Origin: Thermohalobaculum sp039815685
GTDB taxonomy: Bacteria > Pseudomonadota > Alphaproteobacteria > Rhodobacterales > Rhodobacteraceae
Reading direction: 5' to 3'
NCBI GenBank assembly: GCA_039815685.1
Contig: JBCBYV010000019.1
Span: 1 to 64,000 of the forward strand
DNA: 64,000 nucleotides
Positions 26,143 to 34,460 of this stretch are shown in pieces (position 1 is the first letter of the stretch; every line of letters starts with the position of its first letter). The position numbers and the translations under genes were made by a program. Under the pieces are notes generated by a model that did not search any database, was not told the origin of the DNA, and saw only the letters and a list, made by a program, of their open reading frames with translations.

Positions 26143-27858
26143 TCACTTCACGCGGTGCCAGTCCGCGATGTTCCAGAGCTCGCTGTCCCAGTCGTTGATC
26201 AGGACGCCCGCGAGGCTGTTGGCATGGGCCGAGGCGCCGCCGCGGTGGATGAGCGGGATGATGCTGTAGGACTGCATCAGCATGTCGTTCATCCGCTTGG
26301 CGAGGTTCTGACGCTCGGCGAGGTCCGCCGTGCGGGCCATCTCCTTGACCAGCGCATCGTACTCGGGGTCGCAGTAGCGCATGACGTTGTTGCCCTGCCA
26401 CTGGCTGTCGGGCCGGGGCATGTCACCGCAGATCCAGGAGGCCATGTAGGCTTCGGGGTCCACGCCGGAGAAGTTGTTCGTGTACATCTCGATGTCGGCG
26501 TAGAACTTCTGGAAAGTGTCGGGGCTCGCCGGGTCGCCGCCGAAGAAGACGCTGGCGTCGATGTTGCGAAGCTCCGTCTCGACGCCGATCTCCGACCACC
26601 ACTGCTTGATCAGCGCCTGGGCGCCCTGGCGGACCGAGTTGGTCGAGGTCTGGTAGAGGACGGAGAGCTTGGTGCCTTCGAATTCGCGAATGCCGTCCCC
26701 GTCGCTGTCGACGATGCCATTGTCATCGAGGAGCTTCTTCGCGCCCTCGATATCCTGCACCTTGCAGGCGTCGTTGGCGGTCGAAGCGTAGGCTTCAGGC
26801 GCGGGGAGCACGTTGCAGGTAACCCTGCCCGCCTGTCCGTAGCCCACATCCACCAGAAGCTGCCGGTCGATCGCCATCGAGAGCGCCTGACCGATCACCG
26901 GGTTCGTGAGGAACGGGTGCGGTCCGCCATCCACCGTCGAGCGCGTGTCGCCGAGCGCGGGGTCCGGATTGGTCTGGTTGAGGTGCAGACGCTCGACGGA
27001 AGTTGCGAAGGCGACGACGACCTTGCCCTTACCCGCGGCTTCCATCTGCTTCAGGATCTCGGGCTCGATCTGCAGGTTCCAGGCGTAGTCGAACTCGCCC
27101 GTCTCTAGCACCGAGCGCGCAGCCGATGCTGCGTCGCCGCCACCCTTGAAGAGCACGCTGCCGAAGGCCGGCTTGTCGGGCTCGCGGTAGTTCGGGTTCG
27201 CCTCGAGCGTGATCACGTCGTTCGGCTTGAACTCGGTAACGATGAACGGACCGGTGCCGATCGGGCCGAAGTTCTCGGTGGTGCATTCCGGAGCCTTGGC
27301 GCCGAGGCAGTCCTCGAACTGCGCCTTCTGGATGATCGGGCTCTCGGAGCCGACAAATGCCGTGTAGGGGAAGGGCTTGGGCTCGCTGAAGGTGATCTTG
27401 ATGGTCTGGGCGTCCACCGCCTCGACATTCGTGACGCCCTCGAAATACGAGGCCTGGGCGCAGCCGCCCTCGGGATGGGTGCAATACTGCCAGGTGAAGA
27501 CCGCATCCTCGGCGGTGAGCGGCGTGCCGTCCGACCACTGGATGCCGTCCTTCAACGTCCAGGTGATGGTGGTCAGGTCCTCGGAGATGCCGCCGTTCTC
27601 GACCGTGGGGATCTCGTCGACGAGGCGGGGGACGAACTCGCCCTTTTCGTTGAAGGAGACGAGGGGCTCGATGATCATCGACGCGCTCTCGACCTCCTTC
27701 GTGCCGCCCGAGAGATACGGGTTCAGCGTGGAGGGCGCCTGCCAGTAGATGATGTTGAGCTGCCCGTCGGCGCCGCGTTCGGCCTGTGCCGGGGCTACGA
27801 GGGCGGCCATCGCCGCCGTCATCGCGGTTGCGCTGAGCAATAGTCGTCGTGTGGTCAT
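26143..27858 (-). CDS. Periplasmic substrate-binding protein, family 5 (peptide/nickel type)
   Basis: This 571-residue exported protein has a signal peptide of 26 residues ending AQA. The mature part has the SBP_bac_5 pattern: TLNPYLSGG near the N-terminus, the conserved WTLKDGIQWSDGTPLTAEDAVF region (shown here as two parts, WTLKDGIQWSDG and TPLTAEDAVF) and a Cys pair in the middle. It would capture solute for the two permeases downstream. ATG 27858 is chosen because it starts a standard signal peptide. A divergent hydratase gene lies 244 bases upstream. Confidence 0.9.
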   Translation of the reverse strand: MTTRRLLLSATAMTAAMAALVAPAQAERGADGQLNIIYWQAPSTLNPYLSGGTKEVESASMIIEPLVSFNEKGEFVPRLVDEIPTVENGGISEDLTTITWTLKDGIQWSDGTPLTAEDAVFTWQYCTHPEGGCAQASYFEGVTNVEAVDAQTIKITFSEPKPFPYTAFVGSESPIIQKAQFEDCLGAKAPECTTENFGPIGTGPFIVTEFKPNDVITLEANPNYREPDKPAFGSVLFKGGGDAASAARSVLETGEFDYAWNLQIEPEILKQMEAAGKGKVVVAFATSVERLHLNQTNPDPALGDTRSTVDGGPHPFLTNPVIGQALSMAIDRQLLVDVGYGQAGRVTCNVLPAPEAYASTANDACKVQDIEGAKKLLDDNGIVDSDGDGIREFEGTKLSVLYQTSTNSVRQGAQALIKQWWSEIGVETELRNIDASVFFGGDPASPDTFQKFYADIEMYTNNFSGVDPEAYMASWICGDMPRPDSQWQGNNVMRYCDPEYDALVKEMARTADLAERQNLAKRMNDMLMQSYSIIPLIHRGGASAHANSLAGVLINDWDSELWNIADWHRVK

Positions 27859-28102
27859 TGTGCCGATCCCTGTGTGATCTTGTTCGTGTTGCGGCCGGCG
27901 CGGGGCCAGCGGCGACAGCCTGTCGGGCCAGCGCGCGGATTGGAAGTGAAAAGATGCGCACTCACGGGCCTGCGACCATCTTATGGGCAGCCTGTCCACG
28001 GCGATGCCGCGACGGCGGGCACGGACTGCCTTTGGCGGCGGCAACCCTTGCCTTTGCGACAGCATCGGGCAGGAGTGGGCGCGGTCCGGTGAGGAGGGGC
28101 AG

Positions 28103-28897
28103 ATGGTGGATCCGGTGGGCGCTTCATCGGCCGAGAGGCTGGCAGCGAGGCTCTGGCAGGCGCGGGCGGCTCGCCGGCTGATCGCGATGTCTGATTTTCC
28201 CGCTCCGCCAGACCTCGCCGAAGCTTATGCGCTGCAGTCATCGGTGACCCGCGCCTCTGGTGCCCGGGTGGTCGGTTGGAAGGTCGGGGCGGGGGACCCC
28301 GCGCTGCAGGAACGGTTCGGCCTGCCGGGACCCTTCGTCGGTCCGCTCCTCGAAGGCCTCGTGCACGATAGCGGGGCGGTGCTCGCGCCCATGCCGGGGG
28401 CTGCGCTCGAATGCGAGCTGACGCTCCGGATCGGTCGCGATCTCGCGGCGGGGGAGCGTGCGGACGATGCGATGCTGGTTGCTGCGGTGGATGCGGTGGT
28501 GCCCTCCTTCGAGGTCATTGGCCGGCGGTTCGAGGGCGAGCCAGACGGGCAGGGCGCCCGTCTCGTCGCCGATGGCGGGATCAATGTGGAGGCGGTGATG
28601 GGCCGCCCCGTTCCCTTCGATGCGGCAGCGGGATGGCCCGGGATCACCGCGGCGCTCTCGGCCGATGGGGCGGTTGTGGCGGAGGGCACGCCAGAGGGTG
28701 CCGGCCTGATGCCCCCGGCGGTCCTGCTGCGTTGGCTGCTGGACCAGCCACCGGTTGCGGACCGCGGTCTCCGCGCAGGCGACCTGATCATGACGGGCAC
28801 GCTTACGGGCGTTCTCCTGCTCTCGCCCGGGATGAAGGTTGCGGCGGATTTCGGTGTTCTGGGCGTTGTCGAGGCGAGCATCGGTCCCGCCATCTGA
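28103..28897 (+). CDS. FAH-family 2-keto-4-pentenoate hydratase-like protein
   Basis: This 264-residue enzyme has GWKVGAGDPALQERFG, ECELTLRIGRDL (metal-binding Glu) and GDLIMTGTLTGV near the end, as in MhpD/2-oxopent-4-enoate hydratases. Such enzymes hydrate or decarboxylate short oxo-acids made in aromatic or amino acid catabolism, using Mg2+ or Mn2+. Start ATG 28103 follows GAGGAGGGGC. The class V aminotransferase is 268 bases downstream, co-directional. Confidence 0.8.
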   Translation: MVDPVGASSAERLAARLWQARAARRLIAMSDFPAPPDLAEAYALQSSVTRASGARVVGWKVGAGDPALQERFGLPGPFVGPLLEGLVHDSGAVLAPMPGAALECELTLRIGRDLAAGERADDAMLVAAVDAVVPSFEVIGRRFEGEPDGQGARLVADGGINVEAVMGRPVPFDAAAGWPGITAALSADGAVVAEGTPEGAGLMPPAVLLRWLLDQPPVADRGLRAGDLIMTGTLTGVLLLSPGMKVAADFGVLGVVEASIGPAI

Positions 28898-29165
28898 GTC
28901 TCCACGGTGGCGGTGGGGCGCGAGAATGCTGCGATGGCTGGGCGAAGTTTGCCAGCGACACGCGCCCGCGCCTTTCCACGACATTGTACCCGGAACGGGC
29001 TGAACACTTTCCGAACGGCGGTTGTGATCGGCAAGCGATGCCCATGGGAGTTTCCCAGATAGTTCTCATAATGTTCACTGTTAGAGATGCAGACTGGCGC
29101 GGGCGCGCTGGTGTCGGTCTTGGGCCTGTGGCAGGTCGTTTTCCAAGACGCACGAGGAGCCCCCG

Positions 29166-30419
29166 ATGATCGCCACGATGCCTGGGCTGATGGACGCCGT
29201 CCGCAGCCGTTTTGCCCATGTGGAGGCCTGTCCGTTCGAGGGGCCGCGGATCTTCTTCGAGAATGCGGGTGGAGCGCTGCACCTCAAGAGCGTTGTGGAG
29301 ACCTCCGCGCTCTACGCCAGCTATCCGGATAATGAGGGGCGGGATAACGCTGCCTCCCGTGCCCTGTCAGCTGCGATCGAGCAGGGGCGGGCGGATATGC
29401 GCATCTTCCTGAACGCGCCCGATGGCGAGGTGATGGTCGGGGAGAGCGGGACAGAGATCCTTTTCCGGCTGATCCGGACCGCGGCGCTAAAGGCGCCGGC
29501 TGGCGGGGTCATGCTGGGCTCTACCCTTGAGCACCCGGCCTCGACCTCTGCCATGGCGCGCTGGGCCGAGATCACCGGGCGGCGCCATGTGCGGTTGGCG
29601 CATGACAATGCGACAGGCGCGGTGGAGGTTGCGGCTTATGCCGCTGCGGTGACGCCCGATACGCGGGTTGCGAGCATCGTCCATACCTCGCCTGTCACCG
29701 GCATGGCGACGGATGTGGCGGGTGTGGCGGCGGCGATCCGGGCCGTTGCCCCGGACTGCTTCATTGTGGTGGACGGTATCCAGCATGCGAGCCATGGGGC
29801 GGTGGACGTGGTGTCCTACGATGTCGATGGCTATGCAGTCTCGCCCTACAAGATGTTCTCGCGCCATGGCTACGGTGTTGGCTGGGCGTCGCCGCGCCTC
29901 ACGGCCGCGGACCGTGAGGCGCTGGTCGGCGGCCGGGAGGGTAACTGGGAGCTCGGCACGCGGGATGCGGGCAGTTATGCGACGTTCTCCGATGTCGTGG
30001 ACTACCTCATCTGGTTGGGCGGGGAGGCCGGTGGTGCCGGGGATCGACGAGCCTGTCTGGAAGCCGGGGCACGCGCGATCCAGGCGCATGAGCGGCGGCT
30101 GACCGAGGCGATGTTGCATGGGGTGGGCAATCTTCGCGGCCTCGCAGAGATCCCCGGCGTGTCTCTGATCGGAGGGTCGGGAGCGGAGCGGCGGGAAGGC
30201 GTCTTCTCCCTGACGCTGGAGGGGGTCAGTGCAGCGGATCTTGTCGGCCGCCTGCGTGAGCAGGGTATCCGGGTCCATATCCGGAAGAACGACCACTATT
30301 GCGGCAATGTGCTGGGGCCGTTGGGGATTGGCGCCTGCATCCGCGTCTCGATCGCTCACTACAACACCGAGGCGGAGGTGAGCCGTTTCCTCGCGGCGAT
30401 GGCAGAGATCGCGGGCTAG
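29166..30419 (+). CDS. Class V aminotransferase / cysteine desulfurase-like PLP enzyme
   Basis: This 417-residue fold-type I PLP enzyme has IFFENAGGALHLKS at the start, DGIQHASHGAVDV (the PLP-stacking and ring-N Asp region, about residue 200), and SPYKMFSRHGYGVGW with the PLP-binding Lys at about residue 237. It resembles SufS/CsdA and isopenicillin epimerase-like members, but no Cys loop is clear, so deamination, lyase or epimerase activity is more likely than sulfur transfer. GAGGAG precedes ATG 29166. Confidence 0.83.
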   Translation: MIATMPGLMDAVRSRFAHVEACPFEGPRIFFENAGGALHLKSVVETSALYASYPDNEGRDNAASRALSAAIEQGRADMRIFLNAPDGEVMVGESGTEILFRLIRTAALKAPAGGVMLGSTLEHPASTSAMARWAEITGRRHVRLAHDNATGAVEVAAYAAAVTPDTRVASIVHTSPVTGMATDVAGVAAAIRAVAPDCFIVVDGIQHASHGAVDVVSYDVDGYAVSPYKMFSRHGYGVGWASPRLTAADREALVGGREGNWELGTRDAGSYATFSDVVDYLIWLGGEAGGAGDRRACLEAGARAIQAHERRLTEAMLHGVGNLRGLAEIPGVSLIGGSGAERREGVFSLTLEGVSAADLVGRLREQGIRVHIRKNDHYCGNVLGPLGIGACIRVSIAHYNTEAEVSRFLAAMAEIAG

Positions 30420-30463
30420 GCGATCATGTCCGCGATCCGGTGTAATCGCTTCAGCTAGGCGGG

Positions 30464-30484
30464 ATCCCGGCTGGTCGCCGGGAT
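30464..30484 (+). terminator. Hairpin after the aminotransferase gene
   Basis: An 8-bp perfect stem (ATCCCGGC with GCCGGGAT) and five-base loop, 45 bases past the stop, followed by GCTTCTTC. It could terminate the plus-strand transcript before the structured repeat at 30.6 kb. Confidence 0.5.
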
Positions 30485-30557
30485 GCTTCTTCGTGGTCGC
30501 TGCGGCATCGGTCGTCGGGACGTTTGCGCGAGCGTTCGCCTTGCCGAGCTGTTCGTT

Positions 30558-30689
30558 CATGGGCTGGGGAGGAGCCTTGGGGGCTCCTTTCCGAGCGTGT
30601 CTCGAGGGCCGGCTCATATCAAGGACGCTCAGGGAGCGCCGGCTCCGCCGGTGGCTGCGCCATCCTTGACACGAGCCGGCCCCCGAGGG
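30558..30689 (+). repeat. Structured intergenic repeat, copy A (about 130 bp)
   Basis: This is one of two homologous elements (copy B at 58613-58738, opposite strand). Order of parts: CATGGGCTGGGG; a hairpin AGGAGCC/GGCTCCT; CGAGCGT; then a 25-base outer stem (30601-30625 with 30663-30687) enclosing small stems, including GCCGGCTCCGCCGG. The three outer-stem mismatches become G-U pairs in the minus-strand RNA. It lies between the convergent aminotransferase and pqqE genes. The remainder of the gap 30420-30846 holds only the terminator hairpin and no gene. Confidence 0.75.
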
Positions 30690-30846
30690 TTTGAGGTGGC
30701 CGGACCGGACCTGAATGTGGCCGTTTGCAACCTTTCTGTTCATCTCATGTTCTGTGATCGCTACCTAAGCTGACGTGGGTGGGCGCGGGCGTCGCTGAGA
30801 TCGTCGCGTGCTTGTGGCTCGCTGGCCGGCAGGCGCTCGGCGCTGC

Positions 30847-31965
30847 TCACTCGGCGTTGGCGTCAGCGGGGGCGCGTGCCGGCTGCGTGCGGTAGGTCAG
30901 GGTCGTGGCGCTGGCCGGGTCGGCGGCCATGTCTTTTAGGAGGTTGGCCATGACCTCCGCATGGCGGAGGGATTTCGAGCAGACAGGGTCGGTGGCGGAG
31001 GCGTCGCCCGCCAGCGCCATCGCCTGACAGCGGCAGCCGCCGTGGTCGATCTTCTTGCGCTCGCAGCTTCTGCAGGGCTCCTGCATCCAGTCGTCGCCGC
31101 GATAGGCGTTGAAGGCAGGACTCTTGTACCAGATGTCCTTGAGGTTGCGGTCGCGCACGCTCTCGAAGGTGAGATGCGGTATGCTCTCCGCGGCATGACA
31201 GGGCAGGACCTTGCCATTCGGCGTGATGTTGAGGCCCGTGGAGCCCCAACCGCCCATGCACGCCTTGGGGAAGGCGGCGTGGTAGTCCGGCGGGACGAAG
31301 TCGATCACCAGAACGCCCCGCAGCCGGGCGCGCGCCTCGTCAACCACCCGGCGGGCCTCCAGCGCCTGCTCCTTGCTCGGCATCAGGGCGGCCTTGTTCT
31401 TGATCGCCCAGCCGTGGAACTGGACGCAGGCAACCTCGAGCCGCCTTGCGCCCATTGCGACCGCCATACCGATCGTCTCCTCGAGATCGCCGAGGTTCTG
31501 GCGGTGCATCACGGCGTTGAGCGTCAGGGGGAAGCCGAGGGCCGCGATCCACTCGGCGACCTGCATCTTGCGCTTGAAGCCACCCTTATAGCCGCCGATG
31601 CGGTCGGCCATCGCTTCGTTCACGCCCTGGAGCGAGAGCTGGACATGGTCGAGACCGATGGCGTCGAGCGCTGCCAGCCGCTTCTCGGTAAGGCCGATGC
31701 CGGAGGTGATGAGGTTGGTGTAGAGGCCAGCCTCCACCGCCGCGGCCGTGATCTCCTCGAGGTCGCGCCGGCCTGCAGGCTCCCCGCCAGAGAGGTGGAG
31801 TTGCAGCACGCCGAGCCCGGCCGCCTCCCGAAAGACGCGGGTCCAAGTCTCAGTATCGAGCTCGAGGCTGCGCGCTGCAAGCTCGAGCGGGTTCGAACAG
31901 TAGGGACAGGAGAGCGGGCAGCGATGCGTGAGCTCCGCCAGCATGGAGATGGGTGGCTGGATCAT
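30847..31965 (-). CDS. pqqE: PQQ biosynthesis radical SAM enzyme PqqE
   Basis: This 372-residue radical SAM enzyme has CPLSCPYC (Cys 16, 20, 23) binding the [4Fe-4S]-SAM cluster and LHLSGGEPAGR for SAM. A C-terminal SPASM domain (CMGGWGSTG, CRSCERKKIDHGGCRCQ, PVCSKS) carries auxiliary clusters. It joins the Glu and Tyr side chains of PqqA by a C-C bond, the first step of PQQ synthesis, with PqqD as chaperone. ATG overlaps the pqqD stop (ATGA). It is last in the operon. Confidence 0.96.
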   Translation of the reverse strand: MIQPPISMLAELTHRCPLSCPYCSNPLELAARSLELDTETWTRVFREAAGLGVLQLHLSGGEPAGRRDLEEITAAAVEAGLYTNLITSGIGLTEKRLAALDAIGLDHVQLSLQGVNEAMADRIGGYKGGFKRKMQVAEWIAALGFPLTLNAVMHRQNLGDLEETIGMAVAMGARRLEVACVQFHGWAIKNKAALMPSKEQALEARRVVDEARARLRGVLVIDFVPPDYHAAFPKACMGGWGSTGLNITPNGKVLPCHAAESIPHLTFESVRDRNLKDIWYKSPAFNAYRGDDWMQEPCRSCERKKIDHGGCRCQAMALAGDASATDPVCSKSLRHAEVMANLLKDMAADPASATTLTYRTQPARAPADANAE

Positions 31966-32240
31966 GAGGCCTCCATCATCCGACGGTCGATGAGGCCGCT
32001 GATGTATTTGCCCGCATCCTCCGCAATACGGTCGCGCGGGGCGTTGTAGGCAGCGGCAAGAGCATCGACGATTGAGCCGAAGGTAGCCCTGCCATCCACG
32101 CGGTCGAGAACGGCCTTGCCGATGGGATCGAGCATGAAGACGCGTTCGGGCGCCATCAGGACGTCCCGTCTGCGCACGGGATCATGCGCGACGCGGACGC
32201 CCCGGAGGAGGCGCGGGACGGCATCCTCGGAGAGGCTCAT
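31962..32240 (-). CDS. pqqD: PQQ peptide chaperone PqqD
   Basis: This 92-residue protein has the winged-helix-like PqqD fold: PRLLRGVRVAHDPVRRRDVL, ERVFMLDPIGKAVLDRVDG, and a helical end. It binds the PqqA precursor and delivers it to PqqE. Four-base overlaps at both ends tie it to pqqC and pqqE. Full length for the family. Confidence 0.94.
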   Translation of the reverse strand: MSLSEDAVPRLLRGVRVAHDPVRRRDVLMAPERVFMLDPIGKAVLDRVDGRATFGSIVDALAAAYNAPRDRIAEDAGKYISGLIDRRMMEAS

Positions 32241-33004
32241 GCGGCGCCCTTGAGCAGGCCCTGACCGGGCTGCCAGGCGCCGGGCGGGATCCGCCCGGGC
32301 TCGACATAGGCCCCCCAGAGCGCATCGAGCTGCGACCAGAGCACGTCCGTCTTGAAGGTGAGGGCCGCAGCGGCGGCGTCCTGCTTCTCGGCAGTGTCAG
32401 CGTGGTCGAGCACCCAGGCGAGACCGAAGGCGACGTCCTTGGGCGCCTGGTCGAGCCGGCGCTTAAAATAGCCGAGTGAGGTGTCGTTCGCGAAGGCGTA
32501 GTGCTTGAGAAGTCCTTCGATGCGCGCCTCGTGGATCTTTGGCGCGAAGAGCTCGGTCAGCGAGGAGGCGACCGCCTCGAGAAGCGTCTTCTCCCGCACG
32601 AAGCGGACATAGGCGTCCACGGCGAAGCGGGTGGAGGCCATGATGCCAACGCCGGAGGCGACATAGTCCGGGTCCAGTCCCACGGCTTCGGCGAGGCGGA
32701 GCCAGCGCGCGATGCCGCCCTCGCTCTCGGCCGTGCCGTCATGGTCCTCGATGCGGCTCCGCCAGGCGCGCCGGAGCGCCGGGTCGTCGACGCGGGACAT
32801 AAAGGCTGCGTCCTTCATGGGGATGCGGCTCTGGTAGTAATACCGGTTGATCACCCAGGCGCGGACCTGATCCGGTGTGCACTCTCCGCCATGGAGGCGG
32901 TGATGGAAGGGGTGCCTGTCGTGATATCGCTCGGCACCGATCTGGCGGAGGCGCGCCTCGAAATCCGTTCGGCTGGCGCCCGGCTGGGGGAGTTGCACGT
33001 TCAT
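32237..33004 (-). CDS. pqqC: Pyrroloquinoline-quinone synthase PqqC
   Basis: This 255-residue, all-helical oxidase has HPFHHRLHGGECTPDQVRAW at the N-terminus, NRYYYQSRIPMKDAAF and a conserved His/Arg/Tyr set as in PqqC. It performs the final eight-electron oxidation and ring closure to PQQ using O2 without metal. It overlaps pqqB and pqqD by four bases each. Confidence 0.95.
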   Translation of the reverse strand: MNVQLPQPGASRTDFEARLRQIGAERYHDRHPFHHRLHGGECTPDQVRAWVINRYYYQSRIPMKDAAFMSRVDDPALRRAWRSRIEDHDGTAESEGGIARWLRLAEAVGLDPDYVASGVGIMASTRFAVDAYVRFVREKTLLEAVASSLTELFAPKIHEARIEGLLKHYAFANDTSLGYFKRRLDQAPKDVAFGLAWVLDHADTAEKQDAAAAALTFKTDVLWSQLDALWGAYVEPGRIPPGAWQPGQGLLKGAA

Positions 33005-33891
33005 GGGGTGATCACCATGCCATCTTCTCCGACCGTCCAGCCGGCGGCGCGGGCCTCTGCGGCCTCGGGGCTGCCTGGGTCGGCGATGGGGTTCGAGTTG
33101 TTGATGTGGACAAAGACCCGGGTGGGGATGTCGAGCGACGCGAAGGCTTCGAGCGACCCGCCCTCTCCGGAGACCGGCATATGGCCCATGCGTCGACCCG
33201 TCTTCTGGCCGAGACCCGTGTTGATCATCTCGTCGTCATCCCAGAGCGTGCCGTCGAAGAGTACGACGTCGGCGCCCATCAGGCGTTCGGCTAGCTTCGC
33301 CGGCATGGCGGCACAGCCGGGTATGTAGGCCGTGCGCTTGCCGCCCGCCCGGAACTCGATGCCGACCGTGAATTCGCCTTCGAGATCGGTCTCGACGGTC
33401 TCGCCCTCGAGATAGAGCGGTACCTTGCCCGGTACGGAGAAGATTTCCGCCTCGACCCCGGGAAGGATGTCGAAACTGGACCCCACTGCGACCGGCACGC
33501 GAGCGACGACAGACCGGTCGAGCGCTTCGAATATGGGGTTTGCGTCCAGCACCTTGTGCAACTCCGCCGTGGCCATCAGTGCGAAGGGCTGCTTTTCGCG
33601 CAGGGTGAGCAACCCGGCCGTGTGGTCGATATCGCCATTCGTCACCAGCACCACCGCGATCGGCGTATGCCGAAGCGCCTTGGGATGCAGCGCTGGCGTC
33701 ATAAGAAGCTGCCGGCCGATATCGGGCGAGGCGTTGATGACGGCCCAGGTCGCGCCGTCGCCGCTCACCGCGATCGAACTCTGGGTGCGGACGGGTATCT
33801 CTCCCGCCCGCGCCCTGTTGCAGTTCCGGCAGCCGCAATTCCACTGCGGCAAGCCTCCGCCGGCCGCCGAGCCAAGTATGCAGATCTGCAC
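33001..33891 (-). CDS. pqqB: PQQ biosynthesis protein PqqB (metallo-beta-lactamase fold)
   Basis: This 296-residue protein has LGSAAGGGLPQWNCGCRNC at the N-terminus, the PqqB hallmark with a zinc-binding Cys set, and NGDIDHTAGL, a variant of the lactamase-fold metal motif. It is thought to hydroxylate the tyrosine-derived part of the precursor. The start is GTG at 33891, preceded by GGGATCTGAG and 30 bases after pqqA. Confidence 0.95.
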   Translation of the reverse strand: MQICILGSAAGGGLPQWNCGCRNCNRARAGEIPVRTQSSIAVSGDGATWAVINASPDIGRQLLMTPALHPKALRHTPIAVVLVTNGDIDHTAGLLTLREKQPFALMATAELHKVLDANPIFEALDRSVVARVPVAVGSSFDILPGVEAEIFSVPGKVPLYLEGETVETDLEGEFTVGIEFRAGGKRTAYIPGCAAMPAKLAERLMGADVVLFDGTLWDDDEMINTGLGQKTGRRMGHMPVSGEGGSLEAFASLDIPTRVFVHINNSNPIADPGSPEAAEARAAGWTVGEDGMVITP

Positions 33892-33921
33892 CTCAGATCC
33901 CGTCCGGCAGTATCGCGGCTG

Positions 33922-34020
33922 TCAGAGGAGATCGCCCTCGCGGCCGTCCTCGGCCGGGAAGTACATGTTGATCTCCATGCCGCAGGAAAGCTCTTCGATC
34001 TTCGGGGCAGTCCAAGCCAT
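33922..34020 (-). CDS. pqqA: PQQ precursor peptide PqqA
   Basis: A 32-residue peptide beginning MAWTAPKIEELSCGMEINMY. Glu16 and Tyr20 (ExxxY) are the residues fused into PQQ. ATG 34020 follows an excellent GGAGG seven bases upstream. The same frame is open back to a GTG just past the cytochrome gene, but the ribosome site and family length support the short form. This high-expression start fits its role as a consumed substrate. Confidence 0.95.
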   Translation of the reverse strand: MAWTAPKIEELSCGMEINMYFPAEDGREGDLL

Positions 34021-34104
34021 ATTTTCCTCCAGTTTTCGTTGCTTCTTCATATCATTTACGCACGTCACCCGCCGGTCACAACGCCGTCCCGATGACGGAT
34101 TTGT

Positions 34105-34125
34105 GGCCCTCAGTCTTTGAGAGCC
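34105..34125 (-). promoter_or_regulatory. Hairpin in the cytochrome-pqqA gap
   Basis: An 8-bp stem (GGCUCUCA with UGAGGGCC, one G-U pair) and five-base loop in the RNA, just past the cytochrome stop and 85 bases before pqqA. It lacks a U-run. It could be a processing or partial termination point that sets the ratio of dehydrogenase to pqqA mRNA. Confidence 0.35.
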
Positions 34126-34139
34126 GACGGGTGGCACGC

Positions 34140-34460
34140 CTACTCGGGCATCGTAACCTCGATTTGGATCGAAGCATACCAGGCAGATAGATCGTCGATG
34201 TCCTCGTCCGATAGCGCGCCCGCGACCACCGACATGATCTCATGCTCCCGCTTGCCGGAACGGAACGCACGCAGCTGGGTCACCAGGTATTGCTCGTTTT
34301 CCCCGGCGATGTGGGGCGCGATCGGCATGCGGGCGATGCCGTCGAGGCCATGACAGACCCGGCATTGCGCCGCCTTCTCCCGCCCGGCCGTAGCGTCGCC
34401 CGCCCCCGCGAAAGGGGCGGACGACAATAGCAGCGCCGCTGCCATGGCAGCCGGTCGCAT
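34140..34460 (-). CDS. Small periplasmic cytochrome c
   Basis: This 106-residue protein has a 20-residue signal peptide (AFAGA end) and a single heme site CRVCH at residues 33-37. The distal Met is likely in EIMSVVAGALSD. Class I c-type of the c553/c4 kind. The start overlaps the stop of the PQQ-type dehydrogenase gene (TGATG), so it is the probable direct electron acceptor of that enzyme. Confidence 0.88.
   Translation of the reverse strand: MRPAAMAAALLLSSAPFAGAGDATAGREKAAQCRVCHGLDGIARMPIAPHIAGENEQYLVTQLRAFRSGKREHEIMSVVAGALSDEDIDDLSAWYASIQIEVTMPE

Noticed and set aside
29166..30419. sufS/iscS cysteine desulfurase
   Set aside because: The PLP lysine is present but no sulfur-accepting Cys loop or Suf/Isc neighbours.
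33922..34137. 71-residue form of PqqA starting at GTG 34137
   Set aside because: The 32-residue form has a perfect ribosome site and the expected family length and ExxxY position.
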